Positions 21,506 through 34,700 of a DNA stretch of 64,000 bases are shown here, in pieces. How positions within the stretch are numbered: the first letter of the stretch is position 1; the number at the start of each line of letters is the position of its first letter. The notes under the pieces are model-generated. The model was not told the DNA's origin and searched no databases. It was given only the letters and a program-made list of their open reading frames with translations. The translations under genes were made by a program, and so were the position numbers. The stretch covers positions 832,802 through 896,801 of the forward strand of contig RHPI01002069.1 in assembly GCA_009103225.1 (NCBI GenBank), read 5' to 3'. This DNA comes from Chlorokybus atmophyticus (lineage: Eukaryota; Streptophyta; Chlorokybophyceae; Chlorokybales; Chlorokybaceae).

Positions 21506-24424
21506 GTGTATTGTACGATATTATAATATGCAATATCATGATAAAAGTGATATAAGTTCACTCACGTATATTGCATACAGATACATAATTTGCTACAATT
21601 TATGAATATTAGCGAAGTAAGTAAGTTCGATAGACTCTCAATGCCTTAACTATTAATACACTTCATAATGCAATGCGGATCTAAATGCACGCGTCACCAA
21701 GCAACCCCTAAATCCACAAATCACCATGCTGACCGATGTTTGTATTTAACAGATGATTTTGTAATGATTTTAATGGAGCAAACTACATGATGAAGAGCTC
21801 CTACGTGTATGCAAGATTTCAACATTACACCCTCTTGGGAGAGCATCTGTGATCATGTGTAGGTCATGGAAGTTGATACTTGCTGCATCGCTTATTGTCA
21901 TATCAATGTTACTTAATATGCTTGATATTATGCAAATTTGGCAAGGTGGTGAAAGTGCATGCGGATATATAGGTTCTACATGCACAACGTGCCATGGTGT
22001 TATCACATAAGCTTGCACCATTACAATGCTTCCTAATGATGTGATTTGTATAATATATGCACACACCATAATGACATGTGTTGCTTGTCACACATTTGTG
22101 ACAAGCATATTGTAAGGTCACTTGACCTCGCAATATGTGAGTGGACGTGTGTAAATCACGTGTACACAATGACAGGAGCTCATCATGCGCTGACAATTTT
22201 AGCATGCATCTTGTAATGGTGGCCATAGTGCTGCATTTTTATTTTTAATTTTGGATGTCACATTTCTTTTTCTTGTGGTGCCCTTTTACATCAGCTTTCG
22301 AAAAACGCATGCTGATCTTCAAAGCCGACTGTTAAGAGGCAATGCCAAACATATTGCATACTAACAATCCTGTGGCCCCCAAAGTTATGAATCCGGTATC
22401 AAAATGAGTACAAGTAGTTCAAAAAGCATAATAGCCGTATTGGTATCGAAGCCCCTTGTAAAGTGAAAGGTATTTGAATTTGCCATATCTAAAATGTAAG
22501 AGTTGGCTGAGAGCGGTTGGGTCTGTGCAACAACTTAAACGCATGCGGGTGTGCGCAATTGCAACAAGCGAAAGGTATCTTATTAATTTCCAATCACGTG
22601 TGGATAGGAACATTGGTAGCTTCCATAAAAATAGCGCGTGTTATCACAGATGTGCAGCTTTCCCTTGTATTGCTTCTTGCCTGCCTGTTCGCCTTCGCTT
22701 ACGTCTTGCATGCACTTGGCTACAAGCATGCACCTAGCATAGTCGCCCCTACTGCTTGTACCTGATTATGTGGCGGTTTCTATTTAAGTGCTTGTGCTGA
22801 TGTTTGTGGGAAGTGTAATAGCACTATGTGAGTTACATATTAGCATGCATGCTGAATGAGTGCGTCTGCCTTAGGCATGCGCCATGAGGTTGTGAGTGTA
22901 ATTGTAAACCCTATAGTCTTATTTCTCCCGCTGCTCTCCTGCTTGTGCATGCTTGATTGTGCATTCTTTGCATCAGTAATATTCGTAAAGCATACATAAT
23001 GCAACAGTCACCAAGGCTCATCAACCACACATGCACACCTTCCAGCACACGCGGCTAGCACCGGTATACATGATGTACATAAGGGACGCGGGGAGCAGGT
23101 TTCGTGCCCGCATATGAGTCAATGCGTTCTCCAGCCCTCCGCAGCCACTCTGCTGCTATGCTGCTGTGGCCTACTCTATGATTGTGGTGTGCTGGCCTGG
23201 TGTGTCACTTGTGCGCTGCACTATCTGCACTAACCGTTGCTGCGTGGTTACTCTGCCATTAGTCCAAAGATTTACGGGTGCACTCACCCAATAACCGCCT
23301 AACGCGAACGACCTCAGCAGCCTTTGTGTGCTGTTGCGCAGGTACACAAGGGAGCAGTCCACGTTGCGGCGGCGGGGCCCAGTCAGTCGTTGGCGTCGTC
23401 GTCGTCATCGCTGTCAACAATTGCTGCTGAGCCCGGGCCTGACTTCCCGCGCCTGCTGCGCAGGTCTAGATGTTTGTAGTGTTGGCGGTTTGGTGCTGTG
23501 TAAGTAGGTCCTAGGTCCTGCGCTGGTCTGGCCCCCGCCCAAATCCCTGTTGTTAAGACATTGCCGTGTGTGTACAGCATATGCACGTGATGTATGCAAC
23601 ATGCACGACACACATGCATAGACACTTAACCATAACCACACTCACCTCTATCACGACCACCGGGCTAGGTGCACCTACTACTTACTTCACTACTCTACTA
23701 CCCAACCCTGTCAGCCTGCAAGCATGCATTACCTGCCACATCGCCAGTAGAGTCAGCCTTGAGTAGGACCACGTTGACGACCAGCAGACTCCCCCCGCCA
23801 CCGCTCCCAACCTCCGCCACCATGACAACCGTTGTCGCAGCTGTCTTTGCCACTGCATATGTGTGGTTTGCTGGCACACGCATACTCCTTTCCACTCTAT
23901 TGCTTGACACAACTACTTGCCGCATCCAGTGACACTGAACAGCAACGACTGGTGCTCATACACGCGCGATCAACTGATAAGCGGCGGGCAATAAGCGAGC
24001 TGAACTGCAGCACCAACCCAACAGAAATGCATGGGTGACTCAACGACACCGCTAGCTGCAAGCTTAAGCAACATGTTGCAATGATTAGCACAATAAACTC
24101 ACCTACCCACAAGTGCCAAAGTGAGCAAGTAGCTGTGGGTGTAACCTGCTCTTCGAGGTTCCTCCAATTGCTGTTTGTTCATGACTGCAATTCTCTCATG
24201 CGCACACACTGCCATTCACACTGGTGTGCACACAGTCCACAACACCACAGCGCGCAGATCAAGCAGCATCCTTTCATATCCACGCAGATAGTTGCGTGTG
24301 TTGACAGGATGGGACCACATCTGCACAGTGAATCGCCCAACGACTGGCAGCTACACTGCCATCAGGCTTTGGCGCCATAAGTTGGTGCCACACAATGATG
24401 TCTATCAATGAGGTCTATGAAAAC
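21506..24424. other. gene-poor intergenic stretch
   Basis: AT-rich up to about 22,900, then more balanced. Only short frames occur, without recognisable domains or exon structure. No terminal repeats or microsatellites of note were found here by eye. Confidence 0.45.
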
Positions 24425-26114
24425 CTACAAACCCGCGCCGGAAGAGGCTAACAACTCGTACTCAGTGAAAACCCAAGCATAATCGGGGTTGATGGCGGAG
24501 TTGAGCTTGAGCGCGTAGGCCCACGCCGTTCTGGAAAAGCCACTGTAGCGTTTCATGACAAAGTAATCCGCTTTTGAAAACAACCACCATTCGCCCACCG
24601 CTTCCTGCAAGTTCCTAATAGCGTCATTCCTGGCACTTCTTGAATACACAGCCTTGTCAACGTGTGCGGGCTGAATATCTGTGGTCAAAATCTGCCACCA
24701 CAACGTTGATCAGCGCCTGAAGGTACAAGGAACAATATGTTCGCACAAGCATGTACATCAATTGCACAACAAGAACGAGTAAGCCAGACCTTACTGCCGT
24801 ATGCTTTCTCTGCTGCGCGCTTCAGTGGCTCGGAATCGCTAATCAAAAACCATATGACCCGTTGACCAGGTTGTGTGAATTTTTGCTCCAGCGCCTGCAA
24901 CCAATGTCCACCAGACTGAGGCACTCAACAACATTGCTGGCAAAGGCCAACAAAAGCACTTGGAGACAGAAAATGACACACTCACCAGGGCCGCATTGAA
25001 GTAGGCAGAGTACTTCGTGTGCGGAGGCCGATCCCAGGGATCGGTGTCTTCAAGGGTGAGCGTGCGGTTCAACGTGAAGGAGTCGTCTCCCGTGCGTATG
25101 TGAATACCGATTGTGAAGATATAGGGATCCTCCATGACCGACCGTACATTTGCAAAGCGCTCGCGGACAGGTTGAGTTGGGCTGCAACCACCAGGACTCA
25201 ATTCGCATACTATGTCACTTGACAAGTCATCACCAACAACTGTGAGCTGTGAGCTGGCATGTGGTACAGGTGAGCCCTTTGTGGGGCACGTGTAGATGCT
25301 CCAGTGCACCAGTATCATGTGATACCTGACAAGGTAATGTAGCAGACAACCAAATATTGTCTCCCTCTTCAGCCCCAGTGATCTCAGAATGTCTCCAGTC
25401 GCTTGCAGGTCAAACATGGGGCCTGTGACGCCCTTGTTGAAACCAAAGATCAGCGTCTGTTCCGTAAATGCTGCGTTCAAAGCGGCCATATGTCCATTGA
25501 ATATGCCTCCACAGTTCTTGCTGCCACGCCTCCGCACCTACAGGTTGTAACTCGCATTGCTGAACATGCAAACAGCAGCAAAAGCTTTCAACAACAATGA
25601 TCAGGTCAACTTGCAGCTGCAGGCTTATGTAGAAGCAAACAATTTCGAGCGCGAACCTTACCTCACAGTCATGCCAGTTGTATATAGCCCACTTCTTGTC
25701 CATTGATTGGACAACCTCGGCACGCTCAGGTCGGTACTTTGTAGGCGGCATGGGAGGCATGTGCTTCTCCACCTGCGGCCCTCCCACAGTCCATGCCGTG
25801 TAGGCAAAGTCGATGTAGGGTGAAGTGAACGCATTGCTGACGCCGGGCCAATCAATCAAAAAGGTACGATTGGTCACAAGGGCAAATGCTAACGTAGATA
25901 CTATGCCGGCGAGACGATCTGCAAGTCCGCCGCACTGATCATACACAGCACCATCCTGCCGACACCTGCATGTGTGCACGCAATTGTCGCATATTGCTGC
26001 ATGCTTATGAATAACAACCACAGAAAGACTAGTTAGATAACCAAAGCAATAACTCACAACAAGCACCAGAATACCCTGTGCATTTGCGGACCATGAAGTT
26101 GTCATGTCAAGCAT
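24425..26114 (-). CDS. fucosyltransferase-like glycosyltransferase
   Basis: Six or so exons: 26114-26058; 25955 to about 25670; about 25536-25326; about 25198-24988; about 24920-24799; about 24692-24425. Phases agree at each join I tested. The N-terminus is short, with one hydrophobic stretch after MLDMTTSWSANAQ that could be a membrane anchor. DGAVYDQCGGLADRLAG followed by NRTFLIDW matches the start of the GT-B domain in plant-type fucosyltransferases. IGIHIRTGDDSF (about 25090) is the conserved nucleotide-sugar-binding Arg motif, and VIWFLISDSEPLKRAAE is the second Rossmann half. DYFVMKRYSGFSRTAWAYAL near the end corresponds to the conserved S-G-F/Y-S-R-T/x-A block. The likely donor is GDP-fucose and the site Golgi. 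The acceptor is unknown. Family number (GT37-like) is inferred from motifs only. Confidence 0.75.
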
Positions 26115-26589
26115 TTACTAACACTTGACTGGGCAACTTCGTGGTGTGGACAGGTGTTGACTTGTTGCTGAATGACAGAGTGGTCGATAAGAGATGACTT
26201 CAAGACACTTATACTCTAAGTGACTTTCCCACAGGACGTTTTCATCAGCTACAGATAATACCTTTGCCAACACTGACAACTACGTTATGAATTAATGTTA
26301 ATGTTGTTCTCATCAGTCTCCCACGAGCAGCGTCACAACCGTACGACGACAGTGGTCTTCACAACAAGCCGGCTGCTGAACATAAACAGAGTAAAACATG
26401 ACCAGTACTAACTGTTAGGAGCTGGCTGCAAGCAGTCATTAGCGCATGTAGACATGTGATATTCACGCCCATGGCGATCTGCTGTCCACGCGCGGCTCAG
26501 CCGATTACCATAACGCATGCGCACGACATCACACTTGCTCTTAAACTAAAACACACCATGAGCTGAGCTAAGGCATGCAGCACAACCTC

Positions 26590-27854
26590 TCAAGCAATGC
26601 ATGTCTGGGCAGTCGTGAAACTACTCACAATCTTACCCTGATGGCAACCCATACAATGGTTGCTTTGAGCAACAACCTCCCTGCAAGCTGCATGCACCCC
26701 ACATATTTCCATAAACCACTAGCACACCCCATTCAAGTGCACTCACCGGAACACAACAAACCGAGGTGGCTCGCCTTCCCACTGAAAGCCCTCCATGCTG
26801 CCATGCTGTTCCGCCCTCCGCAGCTGTTGCATGGCGGCTGCATGGCGCCGAGCGCAATTCTCCTGCCAGTTGCCGCACACTTCCGCCAGCCGGGCACGAT
26901 CATCACTGCTCTCCTTCAACTTCTTTCGTCTAACCCTAGAGCTAACTGTGCCGCCCAAAACCCCTAAACTCCCTTCGTCCCCATCTACACCATCCTGCCC
27001 TACCTCCTCCTCGCCCTCAACCTGCTCCAGTGCGGTCTCCTGCTGCGCTCTCCTGCCCCCGGCCGGCAAACCATGTCGTCCTGCATATAGCAATATGGCA
27101 ACTCCATGAACACAATGACATCTAATGGAGGTAGCATCACAATTCACGATCGAACGATGCAACAGGCAGCATGGACTTGGTAAGAACAGTGTAGCAGCTT
27201 TCTTGCATGGACAGTTCTGTGCTGGTTACCAAGAACCAAGGCAAGACCAGAGTCGCTTGCAATGCCAGTGCAGGGTATGCTAGGCTGCCACACAATAGAG
27301 CAACCACTACTGTCCCTTTACTGTCTCTTGAAGCTACACCCGCTGACCATTGCGTTGATTGCTACCAAAGTAGCGGCATCAATACATATGAAGCCAAACC
27401 CTGATTGTTGAGATATGTTGAATGAGCTGCTGGTAATGTCACGCCTGGACCAGTGTTCTGAATACTTGTTGTTGATGAGCGCAATGCCAGCACGCCTGCT
27501 GCAGGCATTGCATGAACATAGGCATAGGACAAGCTGCAGCACAGTCCTTTGCTGGGACGAACCGGTCAAAGCCCCAAGAACGCAAGGCACACCTCTTCTC
27601 TCTGTTGTGCTGGGGAAGGTTTCCAGTGTGGAAGAGTGTGCGGCGGCGCCATTGGTGTAAGCAACGAGCTCGTCACCGAGTGCGGCGTTGGCAGAGGCGG
27701 CGGCTGCGGCGTGGAGGTTGCGAAGCACCACTCCCGCCAACGCCCCAAAGAAGCAGGCGAAGAAGGCCAAGAACAGCGTGGAGCGCTGCCTGCGCAACGA
27801 CGACGATGACGAGTAGGAGGAGGAGGATCTGGCCGCCGGGGACGGTTTGGCCAT
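26590..27854 (-). CDS. small single-pass membrane protein, function unknown
   Basis: Three exons by phase: 27854 to about 27603 (ends phase 1), about 27086 to 26753 (ends phase 2), and about 26690-26590. Exon 1 begins MAKPSPAARSSSS with a Ser run and basic residues, then a hydrophobic helix (LFLAFFACFFGALAGVVL). Exon 2 is hydrophilic with an acidic part (VEGEEEVGQDGVDGDEG) and a helical part (RLAEVCGNWQENCARRHAAAMQQL). Exon 3 gives EVVAQSNHCMGCHQG and then a short tail with stop. CMGCH has the CxxCH form of a c-type haem site, but a single pentapeptide is weak evidence. An alternative ATG at 27938 adds 28 residues. I do not recognise the family. Confidence 0.55.
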
Positions 27855-30245
27855 GCCCAGCAGGGGACCGCCGAGCCTAGCTCGCCCACCCTCGTCGCCA
27901 GCGATCCACAACGCGCATCCAGGCAACCACCATGGCACAATCCTGTTCTAACCCTTTCCCCCAACACACAGGACCACGACTCCAAGGGCAAACGTGCAGA
28001 CACCCAAGACCAACAAGACTCCTGCCGCCGCCGCCGCAGTCTGCTCCGCCACGTGTCACCCACCGCCACCTCCTCCTGCCAGTCCAGTGTACCAGTAGCA
28101 GTTTGAACACTCAGTGGTCAAACACGGCACAAACAAACGGCGTCACTGTGCACTGGCAGTCAGTCCTGCTTCCCATTTTCGCTCTGGCAGAGACTCCCCG
28201 CCCCTCGATTTGAACGGGGACCGGGGCCGCATTTTCCCGCTAATGACTCATCAGTGATGACTGTGTCTGCCCGGCAGACTCTGCCGGCCTGTACAGGCTC
28301 AATGCTCAGCAGGATATGCCAACATCCATAACACCCACGCCGTGTGTCGCGGATTTTGTATAAGCACAAGCAGAGACTTGCAAATGACGCGAACATGGCT
28401 GGTGGCAAATTGGCAATACCTGAACTTCGAATTGCCCATCGGCAATCCGTTTACGACCTGATCACGAATGCCTGTTTGAACAGAATGCATCGGCCGTATT
28501 TGTCAACACATGCTGCAGACAACGATAGAGTTTATACGCATGTGCCAACGACGGGTAGGCCAAATGAAAGTCGCAAATTATGGTATGTGTAGACAGGATG
28601 AATGCAAATTACGTACAGCAATTGTGTACATGTGTATAGCAATCTGTGCATATGCATGTTGTGTAACATGTAAATAAAAAGCAATAAGCAAATACATGCA
28701 TGAAGTCCTCTGTGCTACATATTTATTCTACTGTCTCTAGCTGCTGATGCCAACTACCTCGCCACGCATTTGCACATACCGTACGTAATTTAATAAGCCC
28801 TCATGTAAATGAAGTTGTCTGCCTGTGCCTTTGCTTTTGCCTACATGTCCACCTTGCATGTACTGTCTCTTCGTAGTTATGCAAATATACGTGTGCGTGC
28901 ATAATATACCCAGATCCGTACCGTATATGCTTTAACTTAACTTATACATATAGTCAAATGCATGATGTGTGCACATTATTATAACGGTGTTCCCTCGTTT
29001 TTCACAATTTTGTAAATCACATCATAATGTGAATGTGGACAGCGTTGATATAACAATCACTAATTGCGAGACAATCAAAGCCCGATTGGTTTCGCTAACA
29101 AAATTGGTTCAACGTGCTTTACGGTTGCACCGCATGTAATAACCTTTACAAACCTTCTCAAATGTATCCCGACACTTATTTTGCATAAACTTTGAGGCGA
29201 CGCAATTTACAATAAAAATGATTAACTCTTGATACCACTGCAAATGCAACATAAACCATGCGCGCTTGCATTTAACTGATCTGCGCCATGGGCAAGTATT
29301 GCCATCCTAACCCATATGTCTTCAACTTTTCGCTCGTATAACTCAATAATACCAGACTATTAAAAACTGCTTACGCTACAGATTGCAGAACTCACGTATA
29401 CGGAATTAGCAGCCATATAATTACGCTCCGGTACTCGCAATATTTGAATGACTGATGTTGGTGGCACACTGATCAGTGTTGTACACACAAGCAGCCCTAA
29501 TGACATTGCATGAGCCAGTATCAACATATATGGGTTTGTATTGTATATGGGTTTCAGACTGACACATGTTTCGGCTGTTGACCATGTTTGATGACGCAGT
29601 AACTACAGTGTGTAATCAATTAGCGTTAAAGGGTAGAGTGGATTAGTTAGAACGAGGGTGAGTAGTGGCGGCATGTCTTTGGGGTATGAGGCCTGCCCCG
29701 ACCTCGTACCGCCAAAAACGCGGCCGTTTTAACCACTAAATGTGCCGCAATTGCACTAAATCCCTAGCAATTTGGGGTCGCCGTTGGTAAGCGGTTGCCG
29801 CTGAGATATTTTCCAGCATCTTTTACGCATTTTTGCAATGATTGGCCATTTCGCTGCCTTTTTGAGCAACTGGCTGTTGTCACCGTTGCGATCCCATTTG
29901 ATCAATCCCATGCGTGACCAGATGGTGGCCTAACGATGCAATTTTTCGTTTAGTTGAATCTTAACGTTAAGGTAATTTAGGTTAGCATTATTTTCATGGC
30001 TGTAACCTCGGCATTACTAACTGAAATTTTGCAGCACGTACCGTGGCGTGAACGTTACATTAAATTAAGTTTTGTAACACTTAACCGCAGGTTACTAGCC
30101 ATATTGCACCATATTGCACCATATTGCAGCACATTTATCAATATTTTTAATGTAACACAGTAAAATGATCAACATGCAGCCATAAGCGGCCACGTATGCA
30201 GAACTGTGCTTATTTTTACATTTATTGGCATGCGCTTAGATGATT

Positions 30246-30430
30246 GGATGTGCTTTGGACGGCCAGGATCGTGTTAGGCAGATCTAACGGTGTAACGCTT
30301 GTTCTCGCCGCCTAGCCAATGAGAAGCAGGCGGGCCGCACATACTGCCGCGCAGCCCGGCAGTCGCGGGTGCCGTGTGATGGCCCTGCCGCGGGATGTGA
30401 TGAAGGTTGAATGCCGACAGGCCGGCCGGT
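30246..30430 (+). repeat. dispersed repeat, copy A
   Basis: Shares GGATGTGCTTTGGA, then AGCCAATGAGAAGCAGGCGGGC, GGGTGCCGTGTGATGGCCCT and a terminal GGCCGGCCGG with copy B at 31149-31350 in the same order and orientation. The copies are clearly diverged. Confidence 0.75.
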
Positions 30431-30459
30431 AAAAAATAAAAGGGTATATATTATAGTAA

Positions 30460-30654
30460 TCGCCAAGAGAATAACCCCGTTGATGGAATGAAAGCTGAAA
30501 GATACACGTGAATTTTATGGTGGAGGTAGACTGTACAGTTAAGGTACATAGTTGTACCTAATTACATTGAAACATTTATTGTACAGTCTACCCCCTTTAA
30601 TAGCATATTATTTTCAAAGATAGTTTGCTCCTGGCGGGGTTATATTCTTGGCGA
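30460..30654. mobile_element. fold-back MITE-like element with 3-bp TAA duplication
   Basis: The ends pair: TCGCCAAGAGAATAACCCCG on the left and the reverse complement TCGCCAAGAATATAACCCCG on the right, with two mismatches. A second inner pair is GTAGACTGTACA/TGTACAGTCTAC. TAA flanks both sides (30457-30459 and 30655-30657). Length is 195 bp with no coding capacity. TAA duplications and a short fold-back form fit a PIF/Harbinger-type non-autonomous element, but no autonomous partner is in the window. Confidence 0.75.
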
Positions 30655-30714
30655 TAAAGAGCATAATATGGTCTTAAACAGTAAGAGCATCTGTATGCTA
30701 TAAAGCAGTTTAAT

Positions 30715-30860
30715 ACGCCCATCACACCCATTACATCACGCGCATTACGTCACGTCTATTATGCCATCACGCTCATTATGCTGATTACGCGTTGCACTGT
30801 ACCCATCACGCCTTGTCCATTACACTCATTACGCCTGATGACAAACCCGTCACGCGCTAC
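30715..30860 (+). repeat. degenerate tandem array, CATTACG/CATCACG type units
   Basis: At least ten units of CATTACG, CATCACG or close variants, separated by 2-8 bases, all in one orientation. Confidence 0.7.
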
Positions 30861-31148
30861 TCCCTCAATGTTAACACTTACGTTGCACACTTACGTTTGC
30901 AAAAATGTTATAAAAAATAATATGCTCTTCGCGGTTAGTCATATTCTTTAAAGCACTAACATTTGCCGTAGCATCGTCGGTGATCTCAAAACGTATGCTA
31001 CAAGGGGTTATTCTCTTGGAGTCAGGTCTTTTAGCGGGGGTGGACTGTATAACGCACACATGACGCATATGTGACCGTGCATATTGTGCTCAAAATGTAT
31101 GGATTCTTTTATTCATTCGCATATACTTTGTGCAATCGCACGATATGG

Positions 31149-31350
31149 GGATGTGCTTTGGATTATTGAGATTTGTTTAACACAAATCGAATGGCCGATA
31201 GCTGATAAACGTCGCATAGCCAATGAGAGGCAGGCGGGCTGCTCGGAATGCGCGGCAGGCATGTAGTTTCGGGTGCCGTGTGTGATGGCCCTCAGTGCGC
31301 GTGATGTGTCTTTGTGCCCTAATGCCGGCCTCCCCGCCGGCCGGCCGGCC
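31149..31350 (+). repeat. dispersed repeat, copy B
   Basis: Same ordered blocks as copy A at 30246-30430, with a longer terminal GCCGGCC run. Confidence 0.75.
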
Positions 31351-31724
31351 CAATCCCGCCCAATCAGCCGCACCGCTAGTTGCGATTTTCAGTGAATGTG
31401 TGACTGCCAGTCACTGACTGGTGATGCAATCACAGCATTGCAATGGATTGCGGCTATAACAAAGTGAAATTCATGTGGGCCGCCAACGCGCTGCCCGGCA
31501 GCAGGTTGCGATGCGTATATATTGATGCACAGGGATTGGCATCAAGCATGGTTTTGCCAGACGAAGCTGGAGCTGTGCTGCAAGCGGCGGTGGCGGCGGC
31601 AGGGTCGAGTTGCTTGCGGAGGGCTGTCTCATTGCGGGTATGGGCCCAAATCTGAGACTCTGACACCTCTTCACTGGCAGAAGTCTCCAAGATTTTGCGC
31701 GTAATGTCGAGCGAGGAGTAGCGC

Positions 31725-34700
31725 ATGGACGACGCGGAGCAGTGCGACAAATGCGGTGCAGTGGCTATTGTGCTGGACTCCGTGTTAGGGTCTCGCATAT
31801 GTGAGGTGAGAGTTGAAGACAATTAGCGAGATGGAGTCGTTCAGCACGGCTGCATGTGCATAGTGCTGTCGAGAAAGAGGGGGAGGCCTGCTCCGCTCGT
31901 TTTGCACTACTTGATTCAGTTTCAATGTGCGTGTTTGGTCATGGCGCTTGCGTCGCGTTGCGTCAACCAGGTTGAGTTGTTTGGAATAATGCTGACTGGC
32001 TTGAGAGAGAGAATTCAGTACAACATGCTTATTTGCGGGAAGGCACTAGCCGCAAAAAGCTTGTCCTGTGTATTGGGGTAGATTGGGCCATTTCTTCTGT
32101 CGGTTGCAAACGGCAGCGCTGGCAGGCATGTTGTGCTGGCAAGTGGTTGATAGTCGCAGCATGCACCAGTCGATGTTCGTCAGTGTTGTTTGACATACAG
32201 CTGCTTTCCTTGTTGTGCCGCTCCTGCCGCCCCCACTAGGTTTGTGCTTGGAGGTTGAGGGCTCTACACTTGATTGTAAACCTGAGCGCGCTACTTGGTA
32301 TACTTACTGTCTGTGATGCTCTCAGTCTGCGTCCTTGCTTTTGCGCAAAGAGCTCTCTTTGTTTGTGGCTCGGAGCATGCTACACTGTCATACGCATGCG
32401 CGCACGCGGGGCCGTTAGCTCAAGTAGCATTTGAATTTGCAGTATGTCAACACGGCTTTGTCCACCACCAGCCTCACCATACGTCCCTCACAGCAGCTCT
32501 TTTACTCTGTTACATGCCACCTGCTATGCATGTCTTTCTGCAGTCCGCAGAGCATCTCATTGCAGTCGACCTGCAAATGCTTGGACGTTCTGTGCATCGC
32601 AAGCCCAAGTCTTTCGTTCTGGAGTACAACTGATATAGCAATGTCTAATTTATGTAAGGTTCAACTAGGCATTGTAGTATTGTTGTCGGGTTTAGCGGCG
32701 TGATACGCACACCTTAATGTCACCAATTATTGAGCAGGCATGCGGTTGGGTGGCATCAGAAGGGGAGCTGCGCGCGCAGTTGCAATCATTTGCAGAAGGG
32801 GGCCAGCCGACTGGTGTATACGTCCCGCACGATGAAGCGCAGCTGGCCGCCGTTTTCAGTGGCGGCAAGCAGACCGGTCAGCCGTTCCCGGAGAAAAGAC
32901 CTCTCAAGGTAAGATGAAGTGCATCATGTTGTGATGTAATGCTGGCGCATAACGCCGGGCCATCCAAACTTTACCTGCTGCAGTGCACTTGATGACAACG
33001 AGGTTTGCTGCAATTGTTACACACACCTCTGTTGTTGCCAGTTTCATGCACGGCGCCGCGTGAAGGAGTTTGCTGCGCGCATCCGCCTTTCAAGAGCCGT
33101 GGGCGACCAGGTATGCATGGTTGCAATCTGTCAACCTGTTTGTACCTGTCAGGCATGCGCTGAGCTGAATGCCATATGACCAGTTAACATACAATAGTAA
33201 AGCTGGCTTTGAGCTTTGCTACCTGCTTCTCATGCATTCCATACACCATTGGTTCATGTCTGGTAGCCAATGTGCACTTTTGTAGTTTTGATTTCACTGT
33301 GTTGCTCTGCATATTCCATGCTCTCTTGCGGCATTCAGGGTTGCTGTGATGCGCAGGCTTTCTGCTTTTTGGAGCAGGTTCTTGAGGGCAAGTGGGGCAC
33401 AGGCCACTGGCTCGACATCCTGAGTGGCGCGTGCCTGCATCTTGCAGCCCTTCAGTCCAATGTGCCAGTCACTCTGCATGAGATAGGGGTACGCACTGTC
33501 AATGTCATGGATCCAGCTTTTAACTAATACCCATAGTATTCTGCCGAAGCACACGAACAACAATGTCTCCTGACTGTTGCCACCATGTCATCTGTTGTCC
33601 ATCTTTTGCAGGGTGCAGTGCAAAGCTCAGTGTACATAGTCGCACGCGCGTACACGCGTCTGGTGGCCCACCTGAACATCCCGAAGGTGAGGTGCACTGC
33701 GGTTTGAGTTGATGTTTATGAGCGGGCGACAGCTCTAACCGGAGCTCCGGTGTAGCCAGGCATCAACCCAGAGGCATACTTGGTCAGAGCTGCAGGGGTT
33801 GTCCAAGGCATCAACTCAAGGGTAAGGTTTGAGTTTACTTATGACGTATGATGTTTATCTCTTTTTGCCTGACAACGTCATGCTTACCCACCATTGCGCA
33901 GGAACACGATCGGCTGCTCTTACGCGCAAGGCTGCTGTTGGCGCTGGCCAAGCGCAGCGACCTGTTTGCTGGAAGGCGGCCACTGCCGGTAATGGCATGC
34001 ATTGCAGTTTTTCAGTTTGAGAGCAGAGTACCCGACTGAGTCACAACTGATGACTTGCAGTTGGTCGCTGCATTGCTCGTGTTGAGTGCCAAGTCTCTTC
34101 AGGTGCGTTGTTCAAGCACTGGAGTCTAATCTCGCACTAGGCAATCACGTCATCACACATGAATCAATGTCGCGCACTCCGGACTCCAATGCCCTGTTGT
34201 CACCTTACATGCTGTCCATGCGCCTACCGGCATGCTGGTGATGTTTGACATTGGGTGAAACTTGCAGCTCACGCAAGTAGATGATGAGACTGTTTGCCAA
34301 GCGCTGTACGTGTCCAAGCACACCGTTCATCAGCGAGTGCATGAGCTGCAGGTACGCCTCAGGGGCTTGAGCATAGTTTGAGTTGCTTGTTGATTTGCAG
34401 TTACAAACAGCTCTGCTGCTGTCCAGGATATCCTCTTCTCGGAGGCGCGCAAGCTTCCCTGGGGAGGCAGCATCAACGCGCGCAACATTGGACAGCACTT
34501 GCCTCTCCTGCTTGATGTGCGCGTCACAACAAGCACACCATTGTGTTGCGTGGGCTTCCATCTTTTGGAGTGAATCTAGCTCAACCTTTGCTGTGTGCAG
34601 TGCATGGAAGCGCTGGAAGAGCTGCCAGTGGTCGATGCGATTACAGTGGCCGAGCTGCCAGCTGGTGACCTACAACCGCACAAAGCGTCCCAACATATTG

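Larger units (their letters stand above)
27855..31724. other. long AT-rich, gene-poor region with repeats
   Basis: No exons can be supported. It contains a palindrome at 28269-28286, a tandem ATATTGCACC triplet (30101-30130), a diverged dispersed-repeat pair (30246-30430 and 31149-31350), a fold-back element (30460-30654) with a partial relative at about 31008-31050, and a degenerate CATTACG/CATCACG array (30715-30860). The part from about 31440 to 31724 is the 5' flank of the TFIIB-like gene. Confidence 0.6.

Noticed and set aside
28235-28265. CTGATGAGTC followed by a GAAA-like run on the minus strand, as in a hammerhead ribozyme.
   Set aside because: No stem II hairpin forms and the GAAA lies at the wrong spacing. 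The match comes from a local inverted repeat (TCATCAGTGATGA).
28150-28290. A GTTCAAATC box on the minus strand (about 28205-28215), as in a tRNA T-arm.
   Set aside because: The flanking bases do not pair as a 5-bp T-stem, and no acceptor or anticodon stem can be folded.
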